From Auanema rhodensis (taxonomy: Eukaryota; Nematoda; Chromadorea; Rhabditida; Rhabditidae), in assembly GCA_964057225.1 (NCBI GenBank), contig OZ059900.1, positions 4,784,501-4,848,500 of the forward strand: DNA of 64,000 nucleotides, in the 5' to 3' direction. The notes beneath the pieces were generated by a model that saw only the letters and a program-made list of their open reading frames with translations, did no database searches and was not told the origin of the DNA. Both the position numbers and the translations under genes were made by a program. This document shows, one piece after another, positions 39,229-52,000 of the stretch (positions are counted from its first letter, which is position 1; the number at the start of each line of letters is the position of its first letter).

Positions 39229-42200
39229 TCTAGACTAATATGACCATGGGAAATTTATTTAAGTTCACAGTATTCTTTTATCTTCAACGGTATCCGAGTT
39301 ACAAATCAAGATCACTTTCTTTGGATACTTATGTGGTATAGCTACCTGTTCACAAAAAATTGGAAGTCTTGGTTACCATGCATCAAATCCTTTAAGATAG
39401 TGTTTCTAGACTAATATAACCATGGGGACTTCATCAAATTTCACAGTATTCTTCTATCTTTAACGGTATCCGAGTTACAAATCAAGATCACTTTCTTTGG
39501 ATACTTAGGTGGTATAGCTACCTGTTCACAAAAAATTGGAAGTCCTGGTTACCATGCATCAAACCCATTAAGATTGTGTTTCTAGACTAATATAACCATG
39601 GGAAATTCATTTAAGTTCACAGTATTCTTCTATCTTTAACGGTATCCGAGTTACAAATCAAGATCACTTTCTTTGGATACTTAGGTGGTATAGCTACCTG
39701 TTCACAAAAAATTGGAAGTCTTGGTTACCATGCATCAAACACAATACGATAGTGTTTCTAGACTAATATGACCATGGGAAATTCATTTAAGTTCACAGTA
39801 TTCTTCTATCTTTAACGGTATCCGAGTTACAAATCAAGATCACTTTCTTTGGATACTTAGGTGGTATAGCTACCTGTTCACAAAAAATTGGAAGTCTTGG
39901 TTACCATGCATCAAACACAATACGATAGTGTTTCTAGACTAATATGACCATGGGAAATTCATTTAAGTTCACAGTATTCTTTTATCTTTAACGGTATCCG
40001 AGTTACAAATCAAGATCACTTTCTTTGGATACTTAGGTGGTATAGCTACCTGTTCACAAAAAATTGGAAGTCTTGGTTACCATGCATCAAATCCTTTGAG
40101 ATAGTGTTTCTAGACTAATATAACCATGGGGACTTCATCAAATTTCACAGTATTCTTCTATCTTCAACGGTATCCGAGTTACAAATCAAGATCACTTTCT
40201 TTGGATACTTAGGTGGTATAGCTACCTGTTCACAAAAAATTGGAAGTCCTGGTTACCATGCATCAAACCCATTAAAATTGTGTTTCTAGACTAATATGAC
40301 CATGGGAAATTCATTTAAGTTTACAGTATTCTTCTATCTTTAACGGTATCCGAGTAACAAATCAAGATCACTTTCTTTGGATACTTAGGTGGTATAGCTA
40401 CCTGTTCACAAAAAATTGGAAGTTTTGGTTACCATGCATCAAATCCTTTAAGATAGTGTTTCTAGACTAATATAACCATGGGGACTTCATCAAATTTTAC
40501 AGTATTCTTCTATCTTTAACGGTATCCGAGTTACAAATCAAGATCACTTTCTTTGGATACTTAGGTGGTATAGCTACCTGTTCACAAAAAATTGGAAGTC
40601 CTGGTTACCATGCATCAAACCCATTAAAATTGTGTTTCTAGACTAATATGACCATGGGAAATTTATTTAAGTTCACAGTATTCTTTTATCTTCAACGGTA
40701 TCCGAGTTACAAATCAAGATCACTTTCTTTGGATACTTATGTGGTATAGCTACCTGTTCACAAAAAATTGGAAGTCTTGGTTACCATGCATCAAATCCTT
40801 TAAGATAGTGTTTCTAGACTAATATAACCATGGGGACTTCATCAAATTTCACAGTATTCTTCTATCTTTAACGGTATCCGAGTTACAAATCAAGATCACT
40901 TTCTTTGGATACTTAGGTGGTATAGCTACCTGTTCACAAAAAATTGGAAGTCCTGGTTACCATGCATCAAACCCATTAAGATTGTGTTTCTAGACTAATA
41001 TAACCATGGGAAATTCATTTAAGTTCACAGTATTCTTCTATCTTTAACGGTATCCGAGTTACAAATCAAGATCACTTTCTTTGGATACTTAGGTGGTATA
41101 GCTACCTGTTCACAAAAAATTGGAAGTCTTGGTTACCATGCATCAAACACAATACGATAGTGTTTCTAGACTAATATGACCATGGGAAATTCATTTAAGT
41201 TCACAGTATTCTTTTATCTTTAACGGTATCCGAGTTACAAATCAAGATCACTTTCTTTGGATACTTAGGTGGTATAGCTACCTGTTCACAAAAAATTGGA
41301 AGTCTTGGTTACCATGCATCAAATCCTTTGAGATAGTGTTTCTAGACTAATATAACCATGGGGACTTCATCAAATTTCACAGTATTCTTCTATCTTCAAC
41401 GGTATCCGAGTTACAAATCAAGATCACTTTCTTTGGATACTTAGGTGGTATAGCTACCTGTTCACAAAAAATTGGAAGTCCTGGTTACCATGCATCAAAC
41501 CCATTAAAATTGTGTTTCTAGACTAATATGACCATGGGAAATTCATTTAAGTTTACAGTATTCTTCTATCTTTAACGGTATCCGAGTAACAAATCAAGAT
41601 CACTTTCTTTGGATACTTAGGTGGTATAGCTACCTGTTCACAAAAAATTGGAAGTTTTGGTTACCATGCATCAAATCCTTTAAGATAGTGTTTCTAGACT
41701 AATATAACCATGGGGACTTCATCAAATTTTACAGTATTCTTCTATCTTTAACGGTATCCGAGTTACAAATCAAGATCACTTTCTTTGGATACTTAGGTGG
41801 TATAGCTACCTGTTCACAAAAAATTGGAAGTCCTGGTTACCATGCATCAAACCCATTAAAATTGTGTTTCTAGACTAATATGACCATGGGAAATTTATTT
41901 AAGTTCACAGTATTCTTTTATCTTCAACGGTATCCGAGTTACAAATCAAGATCACTTTCTTTGGATACTTATGTGGTATAGCTACCTGTTCACAAAAAAT
42001 TGGAAGTCTTGGTTACCATGCATCAAATCCTTTAAGATAGTGTTTCTAGACTAATATAACCATGGGGACTTCATCAAATTTCACAGTATTCTTCTATCTT
42101 TAACGGTATCCGAGTTACAAATCAAGATCACTTTCTTTGGATACTTAGGTGGTATAGCTACCTGTTCACAAAAAATTGGAAGTCCTGGTTACCATGCATC

Positions 42201-45200
42201 AAACCCATTAAGATTGTGTTTCTAGACTAATATAACCATGGGAAATTCATTTAAGTTCACAGTATTCTTCTATCTTTAACGGTATCCGAGTTACAAATCA
42301 AGATCACTTTCTTTGGATACTTAGGTGGTATAGCTACCTGTTCACAAAAAATTGGAAGTCTTGGTTACCATGCATCAAACACAATACGATAGTGTTTCTA
42401 GACTAATATGACCATGGGAAATTCATTTAAGTTCACAGTATTCTTTTATCTTTAACGGTATCCGAGTTACAAATCAAGATCACTTTCTTTGGATACTTAG
42501 GTGGTATAGCTACCTGTTCACAAAAAATTGGAAGTCTTGGTTACCATGCATCAAATCCTTTGAGATAGTGTTTCTAGACTAATATAACCATGGGGACTTC
42601 ATCAAATTTTACAGTATTCTTCTATCTTCAACGGTATCCGAGTTACAAATCAAGATCACTTTCTTTGGATACTTAGGTGGTATAGCTACCTGTTCACAAA
42701 AAATTGGAAGTCCTGGTTACCATGCATCAAACCCATTAAAATTGTGTTTCTAGACTAATATGACCATGGGAAATTCATTTAAGTTTACAGTATTCTTCTA
42801 TCTTTAACGGTATCCGAGTAACAAATCAAGATCACTTTCTTTGGATACTTAGGTGGTATAGCTACCTGTTCACAAAAAATTGGAAGTTTTGGTTACCATG
42901 CATCAAATCCTTTAAGATAGTGTTTCTAGACTAATATAACCATGGGGACTTCATCAAATTTTACAGTATTCTTCTATCTTTAACGGTATCCGAGTTACAA
43001 ATCAAGATCACTTTCTTTGGATACTTAGGTGGTATAGCTACCTGTTCACAAAAAATTGGAAGTCCTGGTTACCATGCATCAAACCCATTAAAATTGTGTT
43101 TCTAGACTAATATGACCATGGGAAATTTATTTAAGTTCACAGTATTCTTTTATCTTCAACGGTATCCGAGTTACAAATCAAGATCACTTTCTTTGGATAC
43201 TTATGTGGTATAGCTACCTGTTCACAAAAAATTGGAAGTCTTGGTTACCATGCATCAAATCCTTTAAGATAGTGTTTCTAGACTAATATAACCATGGGGA
43301 CTTCATCAAATTTCACAGTATTCTTCTATCTTTAACGGTATCCGAGTTACAAATCAAGATCACTTTCTTTGGATACTTAGGTGGTATAGCTACCTGTTCA
43401 CAAAAAATTGGAAGTCCTGGTTACCATGCATCAAACCCATTAAGATTGTGTTTCTAGACTAATATAACCATGGGAAATTCATTTAAGTTCACAGTATTCT
43501 TCTATCTTTAACGGTATCCGAGTTACAAATCAAGATCACTTTCTTTGGATACTTAGGTGGTATAGCTACCTGTTCACAAAAAATTGGAAGTCTTGGTTAC
43601 CATGCATCAAACACAATACGATAGTGTTTCTAGACTAATATGACCATGGGAAATTCATTTAAGTTCACAGTATTCTTCTATCTTTAACGGTATCCGAGTT
43701 ACAAATCAAGATCACTTTCTTTGGATACTTAGGTGGTATAGCTACCTGTTCACAAAAAATTGGAAGTCTTGGTTACCATGCATCAAACACAATACGATAG
43801 TGTTTCTAGACTAATATGACCATGGGAAATTCATTTAAGTTCACAGTATTCTTTTATCTTTAACGGTATCCGAGTTACAAATCAAGATCACTTTCTTTGG
43901 ATACTTAGGTGGTATAGCTACCTGTTCACAAAAAATTGGAAGTCTTGGTTACCATGCATCAAATCCTTTGAGATAGTGTTTCTAGACTAATATAACCATG
44001 GGGACTTCATCAAATTTCACAGTATTCTTCTATCTTCAACGGTATCCGAGTTACAAATCAAGATCACTTTCTTTGGATACTTAGGTGGTATAGCTACCTG
44101 TTCACAAAAAATTGGAAGTCCTGGTTACCATGCATCAAACCCATTAAAATTGTGTTTCTAGACTAATATGACCATGGGAAATTCATTTAAGTTTACAGTA
44201 TTCTTCTATCTTTAACGGTATCCGAGTAACAAATCAAGATCACTTTCTTTGGATACTTAGGTGGTATAGCTACCTGTTCACAAAAAATTGGAAGTTTTGG
44301 TTACCATGCATCAAATCCTTTAAGATAGTGTTTCTAGACTAATATAACCATGGGGACTTCATCAAATTTTACAGTATTCTTCTATCTTTAACGGTATCCG
44401 AGTTACAAATCAAGATCACTTTCTTTGGATACTTAGGTGGTATAGCTACCTGTTCACAAAAAATTGGAAGTCCTGGTTACCATGCATCAAACCCATTAAA
44501 ATTGTGTTTCTAGACTAATATGACCATGGGAAATTTATTTAAGTTCACAGTATTCTTTTATCTTCAACGGTATCCGAGTTACAAATCAAGATCACTTTCT
44601 TTGGATACTTATGTGGTATAGCTACCTGTTCACAAAAAATTGGAAGTCTTGGTTACCATGCATCAAATCCTTTAAGATAGTGTTTCTAGACTAATATAAC
44701 CATGGGGACTTCATCAAATTTCACAGTATTCTTCTATCTTTAACGGTATCCGAGTTACAAATCAAGATCACTTTCTTTGGATACTTAGGTGGTATAGCTA
44801 CCTGTTCACAAAAAATTGGAAGTCCTGGTTACCATGCATCAAACCCATTAAGATTGTGTTTCTAGACTAATATAACCATGGGAAATTCATTTAAGTTCAC
44901 AGTATTCTTCTATCTTTAACGGTATCCGAGTTACAAATCAAGATCACTTTCTTTGGATACTTAGGTGGTATAGCTACCTGTTCACAAAAAATTGGAAGTC
45001 TTGGTTACCATGCATCAAACACAATACGATAGTGTTTCTAGACTAATATGACCATGGGAAATTCATTTAAGTTCACAGTATTCTTTTATCTTTAACGGTA
45101 TCCGAGTTACAAATCAAGATCACTTTCTTTGGATACTTAGGTGGTATAGCTACCTGTTCACAAAAAATTGGAAGTCTTGGTTACCATGCATCAAATCCTT

Positions 45201-46620
45201 TGAGATAGTGTTTCTAGACTAATATAACCATGGGGACTTCATCAAATTTCACAGTATTCTTCTATCTTCAACGGTATCCGAGTTACAAATCAAGATCACT
45301 TTCTTTGGATACTTAGGTGGTATAGCTACCTGTTCACAAAAAATTGGAAGTCCTGGTTACCATGCATCAAACCCATTAAAATTGTGTTTCTAGACTAATA
45401 TGACCATGGGAAATTCATTTAAGTTTACAGTATTCTTCTATCTTTAACGGTATCCGAGTAACAAATCAAGATCACTTTCTTTGGATACTTAGGTGGTATA
45501 GCTACCTGTTCACAAAAAATTGGAAGTTTTGGTTACCATGCATCAAATCCTTTAAGATAGTGTTTCTAGACTAATATAACCATGGGGACTTCATCAAATT
45601 TTACAGTATTCTTCTATCTTTAACGGTATCCGAGTTACAAATCAAGATCACTTTCTTTGGATACTTAGGTGGTATAGCTACCTGTTCACAAAAAATTGGA
45701 AGTCCTGGTTACCATGCATCAAACCCATTAAAATTGTGTTTCTAGACTAATATGACCATGGGAAATTTATTTAAGTTCACAGTATTCTTTTATCTTCAAC
45801 GGTATCCGAGTTACAAATCAAGATCACTTTCTTTGGATACTTATGTGGTATAGCTACCTGTTCACAAAAAATTGGAAGTCTTGGTTACCATGCATCAAAT
45901 CCTTTAAGATAGTGTTTCTAGACTAATATAACCATGGGGACTTCATCAAATTTCACAGTATTCTTCTATCTTTAACGGTATCCGAGTTACAAATCAAGAT
46001 CACTTTCTTTGGATACTTAGGTGGTATAGCTACCTGTTCACAAAAAATTGGAAGTCCTGGTTACCATGCATCAAACCCATTAAGATTGTGTTTCTAGACT
46101 AATATAACCATGGGAAATTCATTTAAGTTCACAGTATTCTTCTATCTTTAACGGTATCCGAGTTACAAATCAAGATCACTTTCTTTGGATACTTAGGTGG
46201 TATAGCTACCTGTTCACAAAAAATTGGAAGTCTTGGTTACCATGCATCAAACACAATACGATAGTGTTTCTAGACTAATATGACCATGGGAAATTCATTT
46301 AAGTTCACAGTATTCTTTTATCTTTAACGGTATCCGAGTTACAAATCAAGATCACTTTCTTTGGATACTTAGGTGGTATAGCTACCTGTTCACAAAAAAT
46401 TGGAAGTCTTGGTTACCATGCATCAAATCCTTTGAGATAGTGTTTCTAGACTAATATAACCATGGGGACTTCATCAAATTTCACAGTATTCTTCTATCTT
46501 CAACGGTATCCGAGTTACAAATCAAGATCACTTTCTTTGGATACTTAGGTGGTATAGCTACCTGTTCACAAAAAATTGGAAGTCCTGGTTACCATGCATC
46601 AAACCCATTAAAATTGTGTT
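38877..46620. repeat. 22-mer super-repeat, 3872 bp, two copies
   Basis: The 8-7-7 spacing of G units occurs twice in tandem: 38877-42748 and 42749-46620. The extra A unit lies at 39757 in the first copy and 43629 in the second, 3872 bp apart. By eye the copies differ at one site only (T at 42610 where the matching unit at 46445 has C). This is a second level of hierarchy above the 7-mer. Confidence 0.88.
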
Positions 46621-49084
46621 TCTAGACTAATATGACCATGGGAAATTCATTTAAGTTTACAGTATTCTTCTATCTTTAACGGTATCCGAGTAACAAATCA
46701 AGATCACTTTCTTTGGATACTTAGGTGGTATAGCTACCTGTTCACAAAAAATTGGAAGTTTTGGTTACCATGCATCAAATCCTTTAAGATAGTGTTTCTA
46801 GACTAATATAACCATGGAGACTTCATCAAATTTTACAGTATTCTTCTATCTTTAACGGTATCCGAGTTACAAATCAAGATCACTTTCTTTGGATACTTAG
46901 GTGGTATAGCTACCTGTTCACAAAAAATTGGAAGTCCTGGTTACCATGCATCAAACCCATTAAGATTGTGTTTCTAGACTAATATGACCATGGGAAATTC
47001 ATTTAAGTTCACAGTATTCTTCTATCTTCAACGGTATCCGAGTTACAAATCAAGATCACTTTCTTTGGATACTTAGGTGGTATAGCTACCTGTTCACAAA
47101 AAATTGGAAGTCCTGGTTACCATGCATCAAACCCATTAAGATTGTGTTTCTAGACTAATATGACCATGGGAAATTCATTTAAGTTCACAGTATTCTTCTA
47201 TCTTTAACGGTATCCGAGTTACAAATCAAGATCACTTTCTTTGGATACTTAGGTGGTATAGCTACCTGTTCACAAAAAATTGGAAGTCTTGGTTACCATG
47301 CATCAAATCCTTTGAGATAGTGTTTCTAGACTAATATAACCATGGGGACTTCATCAAATTTCACAGTATTCTTCTATCTTCAACGGTATCCGAGTTACAA
47401 ATCAAGATCACTTTCTTTGGATACTTAGGTGGTATAGCTACCTGTTCACAAAAAATTGGAAGTCTTGGTTACCATGCATCAAACACAATACGATAGTGTT
47501 TCTAGACTAATATGACCATGGGAAATTCATTTAAGTTTACAGTATTCTTCTATCTTTAACGGTATCCGAGTAACAAATCAAGATCACTTTCTTTGGATAC
47601 TTAGGTGGTATAGCTACCTGTTCACAAAAAATTGGAAGTTTTGGTTACCATGCATCAAATCCTTTAAGATAGTGTTTCTAGACTAATATAACCATGGGGA
47701 CTTCATCAAATTTTACAGTATTCTTCTATCTTTAACGGTATCCGAGTTACAAATCAAGATCACTTTCTTTGGATACTTAGGTGGTATAGCTACCTGTTCA
47801 CAAAAAATTGGAAGTCCTGGTTACCATGCATCAAACCCATTAAAATTGTGTTTCTAGACTAATATGACCATGGGAAATTTATTTAAGTTCACAGTATTCT
47901 TTTATCTTCAACGGTATCCGAGTTACAAATCAAGATCACTTTCTTTGGATACTTATGTGGTATAGCTACCTGTTCACAAAAAATTGGAAGTCTTGGTTAC
48001 CATGCATCAAATCCTTTAAGATAGTGTTTCTAGACTAATATAACCATGGGGACTTCATCAAATTTCACAGTATTCTTCTATCTTTAACGGTATCCGAGTT
48101 ACAAATCAAGATCACTTTCTTTGGATACTTAGGTGGTATAGCTACCTGTTCACAAAAAATTGGAAGTCCTGGTTACCATGCATCAAACCCATTAAGATTG
48201 TGTTTCTAGACTAATATAACCATGGGAAATTCATTTAAGTTCACAGTATTCTTCTATCTTTAACGGTATCCGAGTTACAAATCAAGATCACTTTCTTTGG
48301 ATACTTAGGTGGTATAGCTACCTGTTCACAAAAAATTGGAAGTCTTGGTTACCATGCATCAAACACAATACGATAGTGTTTCTAGACTAATATGACCATG
48401 GGAAATTCATTTAAGTTCACAGTATTCTTTTATCTTTAACGGTATCCGAGTTACAAATCAAGATCACTTTCTTTGGATACTTAGGTGGTATAGCTACCTG
48501 TTCACAAAAAATTGGAAGTCTTGGTTACCATGCATCAAATCCTTTGAGATAGTGTTTCTAGACTAATATAACCATGGGGACTTCATCAAATTTCACAGTA
48601 TTCTTCTATCTTCAACGGTATCCGAGTTACAAATCAAGATCACTTTCTTTGGATACTTAGGTGGTATAGCTACCTGTTCACAAAAAATTGGAAGTCCTGG
48701 TTACCATGCATCAAACCCATTAAAATTGTGTTTCTAGACTAATATGACCATGGGAAATTCATTTAAGTTTACAGTATTCTTCTATCTTTAACGGTATCCG
48801 AGTAACAAATCAAGATCACTTTCTTTGGATACTTAGGTGGTATAGCTACCTGTTCACAAAAAATTGGAAGTTTTGGTTACCATGCATCAAATCCTTTAAG
48901 ATAGTGTTTCTAGACTAATATAACCATGGGGACTTCATCAAATTTTACAGTATTCTTCTATCTTTAACGGTATCCGAGTTACAAATCAAGATCACTTTCT
49001 TTGGATACTTAGGTGGTATAGCTACCTGTTCACAAAAAATTGGAAGTCCTGGTTACCATGCATCAAACCCATTAAAATTGTGTT
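46269..49084. repeat. 16-unit segment duplicated 9856 bp away (right copy)
   Basis: This is the partner of 36413-39228. It ends where the unit at 49085 switches from a B head to a C tail, so the shared segment is cut by a crossover there. Together the two copies bracket the double 22-mer. Confidence 0.85.
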
Positions 49085-52000
49085 TCTAGACTAATATGAC
49101 CATGGGAAATTTATTTAAGTTCACAGTATTCTTCTATCTTTAACGGTATCCGAGTTACAAATCAAGATCACTTTCTTTGGATACTTAGGTGGTATAGCTA
49201 CCTGTTCACAAAAAATTGGAAGTCCTGGTTACCATGCATCAAACCCATTAAGATTGTGTTTCTAGACTAATATAACCATGGGAAATTCATTTAAGTTCAC
49301 AGTATTCTTCTATCTTTAACGGTATCCGAGTTACAAATCAAGATCACTTTCTTTGGATACTTAGGTGGTATAGCTACCTGTTCACAAAAAATTGGAAGTC
49401 TTGGTTACCATGCATCAAACACAATACGATAGTGTTTCTAGACTAATATGACCATGGGAAATTCATTTAAGTTCACAGTATTCTTTTATCTTTAACGGTA
49501 TCCGAGTTACAAATCAAGATCACTTTCTTTGGATACTTAGGTGGTATAGCTACCTGTTCACAAAAAATTGGAAGTCTTGGTTACCATGCATCAAATCCTT
49601 TAAGATAGTGTTTCTAGACTAATATAACCATGGGGACTTCATCAAATTTCACAGTATTCTTCTATCTTTAACGGTATCCGAGTTACAAATCAAGATCACT
49701 TTCTTTGGATACTTAGGTGGTATAGCTACCTGTTCACAAAAAATTGGAAGTCCTGGTTACCATGCATCAAACCCATTAAGATTGTGTTTCTAGACTAATA
49801 TAACCATGGGAAATTCATTTAAGTTCACAGTATTCTTCTATCTTTAACGGTATCCGAGTTACAAATCAAGATCACTTTCTTTGGATACTTAGGTGGTATA
49901 GCTACCTGTTCACAAAAAATTGGAAGTCTTGGTTACCATGCATCAAACACAATACAATAGTGTTTCTAGACTAATATGACCATGGGAAATTCATTTAAGT
50001 TCACAGTATTCTTTTATCTTTAACGGTATCCGAGTTACAAATCAAGATCACTTTCTTTGGATACTTAGGTGGTATAGCTACCTGTTCACAAAAAATTGGA
50101 AGTCTTGGTTACCATGCATCAAATCCTTTGAGATAGTGTTTCTAGACTAATATAACCATGGGGACTTCATCAAATTTCACAGTATTCTTCTATCTTCAAC
50201 GGTATCCGAGTTACAAATCAAGATCACTTTCTTTGGATACTTAGGTGGTATAGCTACCTGTTCACAAAAAATTGGAAGTCCTGGTTACCATGCATCAAAC
50301 CCATTAAAATTGTGTTTCTAGACTAATATGACCATGGGAAATTCATTTAAGTTTACAGTATTCTTCTATCTTTAACGGTATCCGAGTAACAAATCAAGAT
50401 CACTTTCTTTGGATACTTAGGTGGTATAGCTACCTGTTCACAAAAAATTGGAAGTTTTGGTTACCATGCATCAAATCCTTTAAGATAGTGTTTCTAGACT
50501 AATATAACCATGGGGACTTCATCAAATTTTACAGTATTCTTCTATCTTTAACGGTATCCGAGTTACAAATCAAGATCACTTTCTTTGGATACTTAGGTGG
50601 TATAGCTACCTGTTCACAAAAAATTGGAAGTCCTGGTTACCATGCATCAAACCCATTAAAATTGTGTTTCTAGACTAATATGACCATGGGAAATTTATTT
50701 AAGTTCACAGTATTCTTTTATCTTCAACGGTATCCGAGTTACAAATCAAGATCACTTTCTTTGGATACTTATGTGGTATAGCTACCTGTTCACAAAAAAT
50801 TGGAAGTCTTGGTTACCATGCATCAAACACAATACGATAGTGTTTCTAGACTAATATGACCATGGGAAATTCATTTAAGTTCACAGTATTCTTTTATCTT
50901 TAACGGTATCCGAGTTACAAATCAAGATCACTTTCTTTGGATACTTAGGTGGTATAGCTACCTGTTCACAAAAAATTGGAAGTCTTGGTTACCATGCATC
51001 AAATCCTTTGAGATAGTGTTTCTAGACTAATATAACCATGGGGACTTCATCAAATTTCACAGTATTCTTCTATCTTCAACGGTATCCGAGTTACAAATCA
51101 AGATCACTTTCTTTGGATACTTAGGTGGTATAGCTACCTGTTCACAAAAAATTGGAAGTCCTGGTTACCATGCATCAAACCCATTAAAATTGTGTTTCTA
51201 GACTAATATGACCATGGGAAATTCATTTAAGTTTACAGTATTCTTCTATCTTTAACGGTATCCGAGTAACAAATCAAGATCACTTTCTTTGGATACTTAG
51301 GTGGTATAGCTACCTGTTCACAAAAAATTGGAAGTTTTGGTTACCATGCATCAAATCCTTTAAGATAGTGTTTCTAGACTAATATAACCATGGGGACTTC
51401 ATCAAATTTTACAGTATTCTTCTATCTTTAACGGTATCCGAGTTACAAATCAAGATCACTTTCTTTGGATACTTAGGTGGTATAGCTACCTGTTCACAAA
51501 AAATTGGAAGTCCTGGTTACCATGCATCAAACCCATTAAAATTGTGTTTCTAGACTAATATGACCATGGGAAATTTATTTAAGTTCACAGTATTCTTTTA
51601 TCTTCAACGGTATCCGAGTTACAAATCAAGATCACTTTCTTTGGATACTTATGTGGTATAGCTACCTGTTCACAAAAAATTGGAAGTCTTGGTTACCATG
51701 CATCAAATCCTTTAAGATAGTGTTTCTAGACTAATATAACCATGGGGACTTCATCAAATTTCACAGTATTCTTCTATCTTTAACGGTATCCGAGTTACAA
51801 ATCAAGATCACTTTCTTTGGATACTTAGGTGGTATAGCTACCTGTTCACAAAAAATTGGAAGTCCTGGTTACCATGCATCAAACCCATTAAGATTGTGTT
51901 TCTAGACTAATATAACCATGGGAAATTCATTTAAGTTCACAGTATTCTTCTATCTTTAACGGTATCCGAGTTACAAATCAAGATCACTTTCTTTGGATAC

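Larger units (their letters stand above)
36413..49084. repeat. Regular 7-mer HOR A-C-G-C'-B-C-A', 1232 bp
   Basis: G units start at 36765, 37645, 38877, 40285, 41517, 42749, 44157, 45389, 46621, 47501 and 48733, giving spacings of 5, 7, 8, 7, 7, 8, 7, 7, 5 and 7 units. The basic unit is A (ATCCTTTGAG tail), C (CTTCAAC), G (GAGTAAC, TTTTGG tail), C' (AAATTTTAC), B (TTATGTGG), C (TTTAAC), A' (TATAACC). The 8-mers carry one extra A (39757 and 43629). The 5-mers replace the middle by A-A-C. Only rare substitutions separate copies, for example TACTCAGG near 37570 and AAATTTTAC at 42610. This is the most homogeneous part of the window and probably the most recently amplified. Confidence 0.9.
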
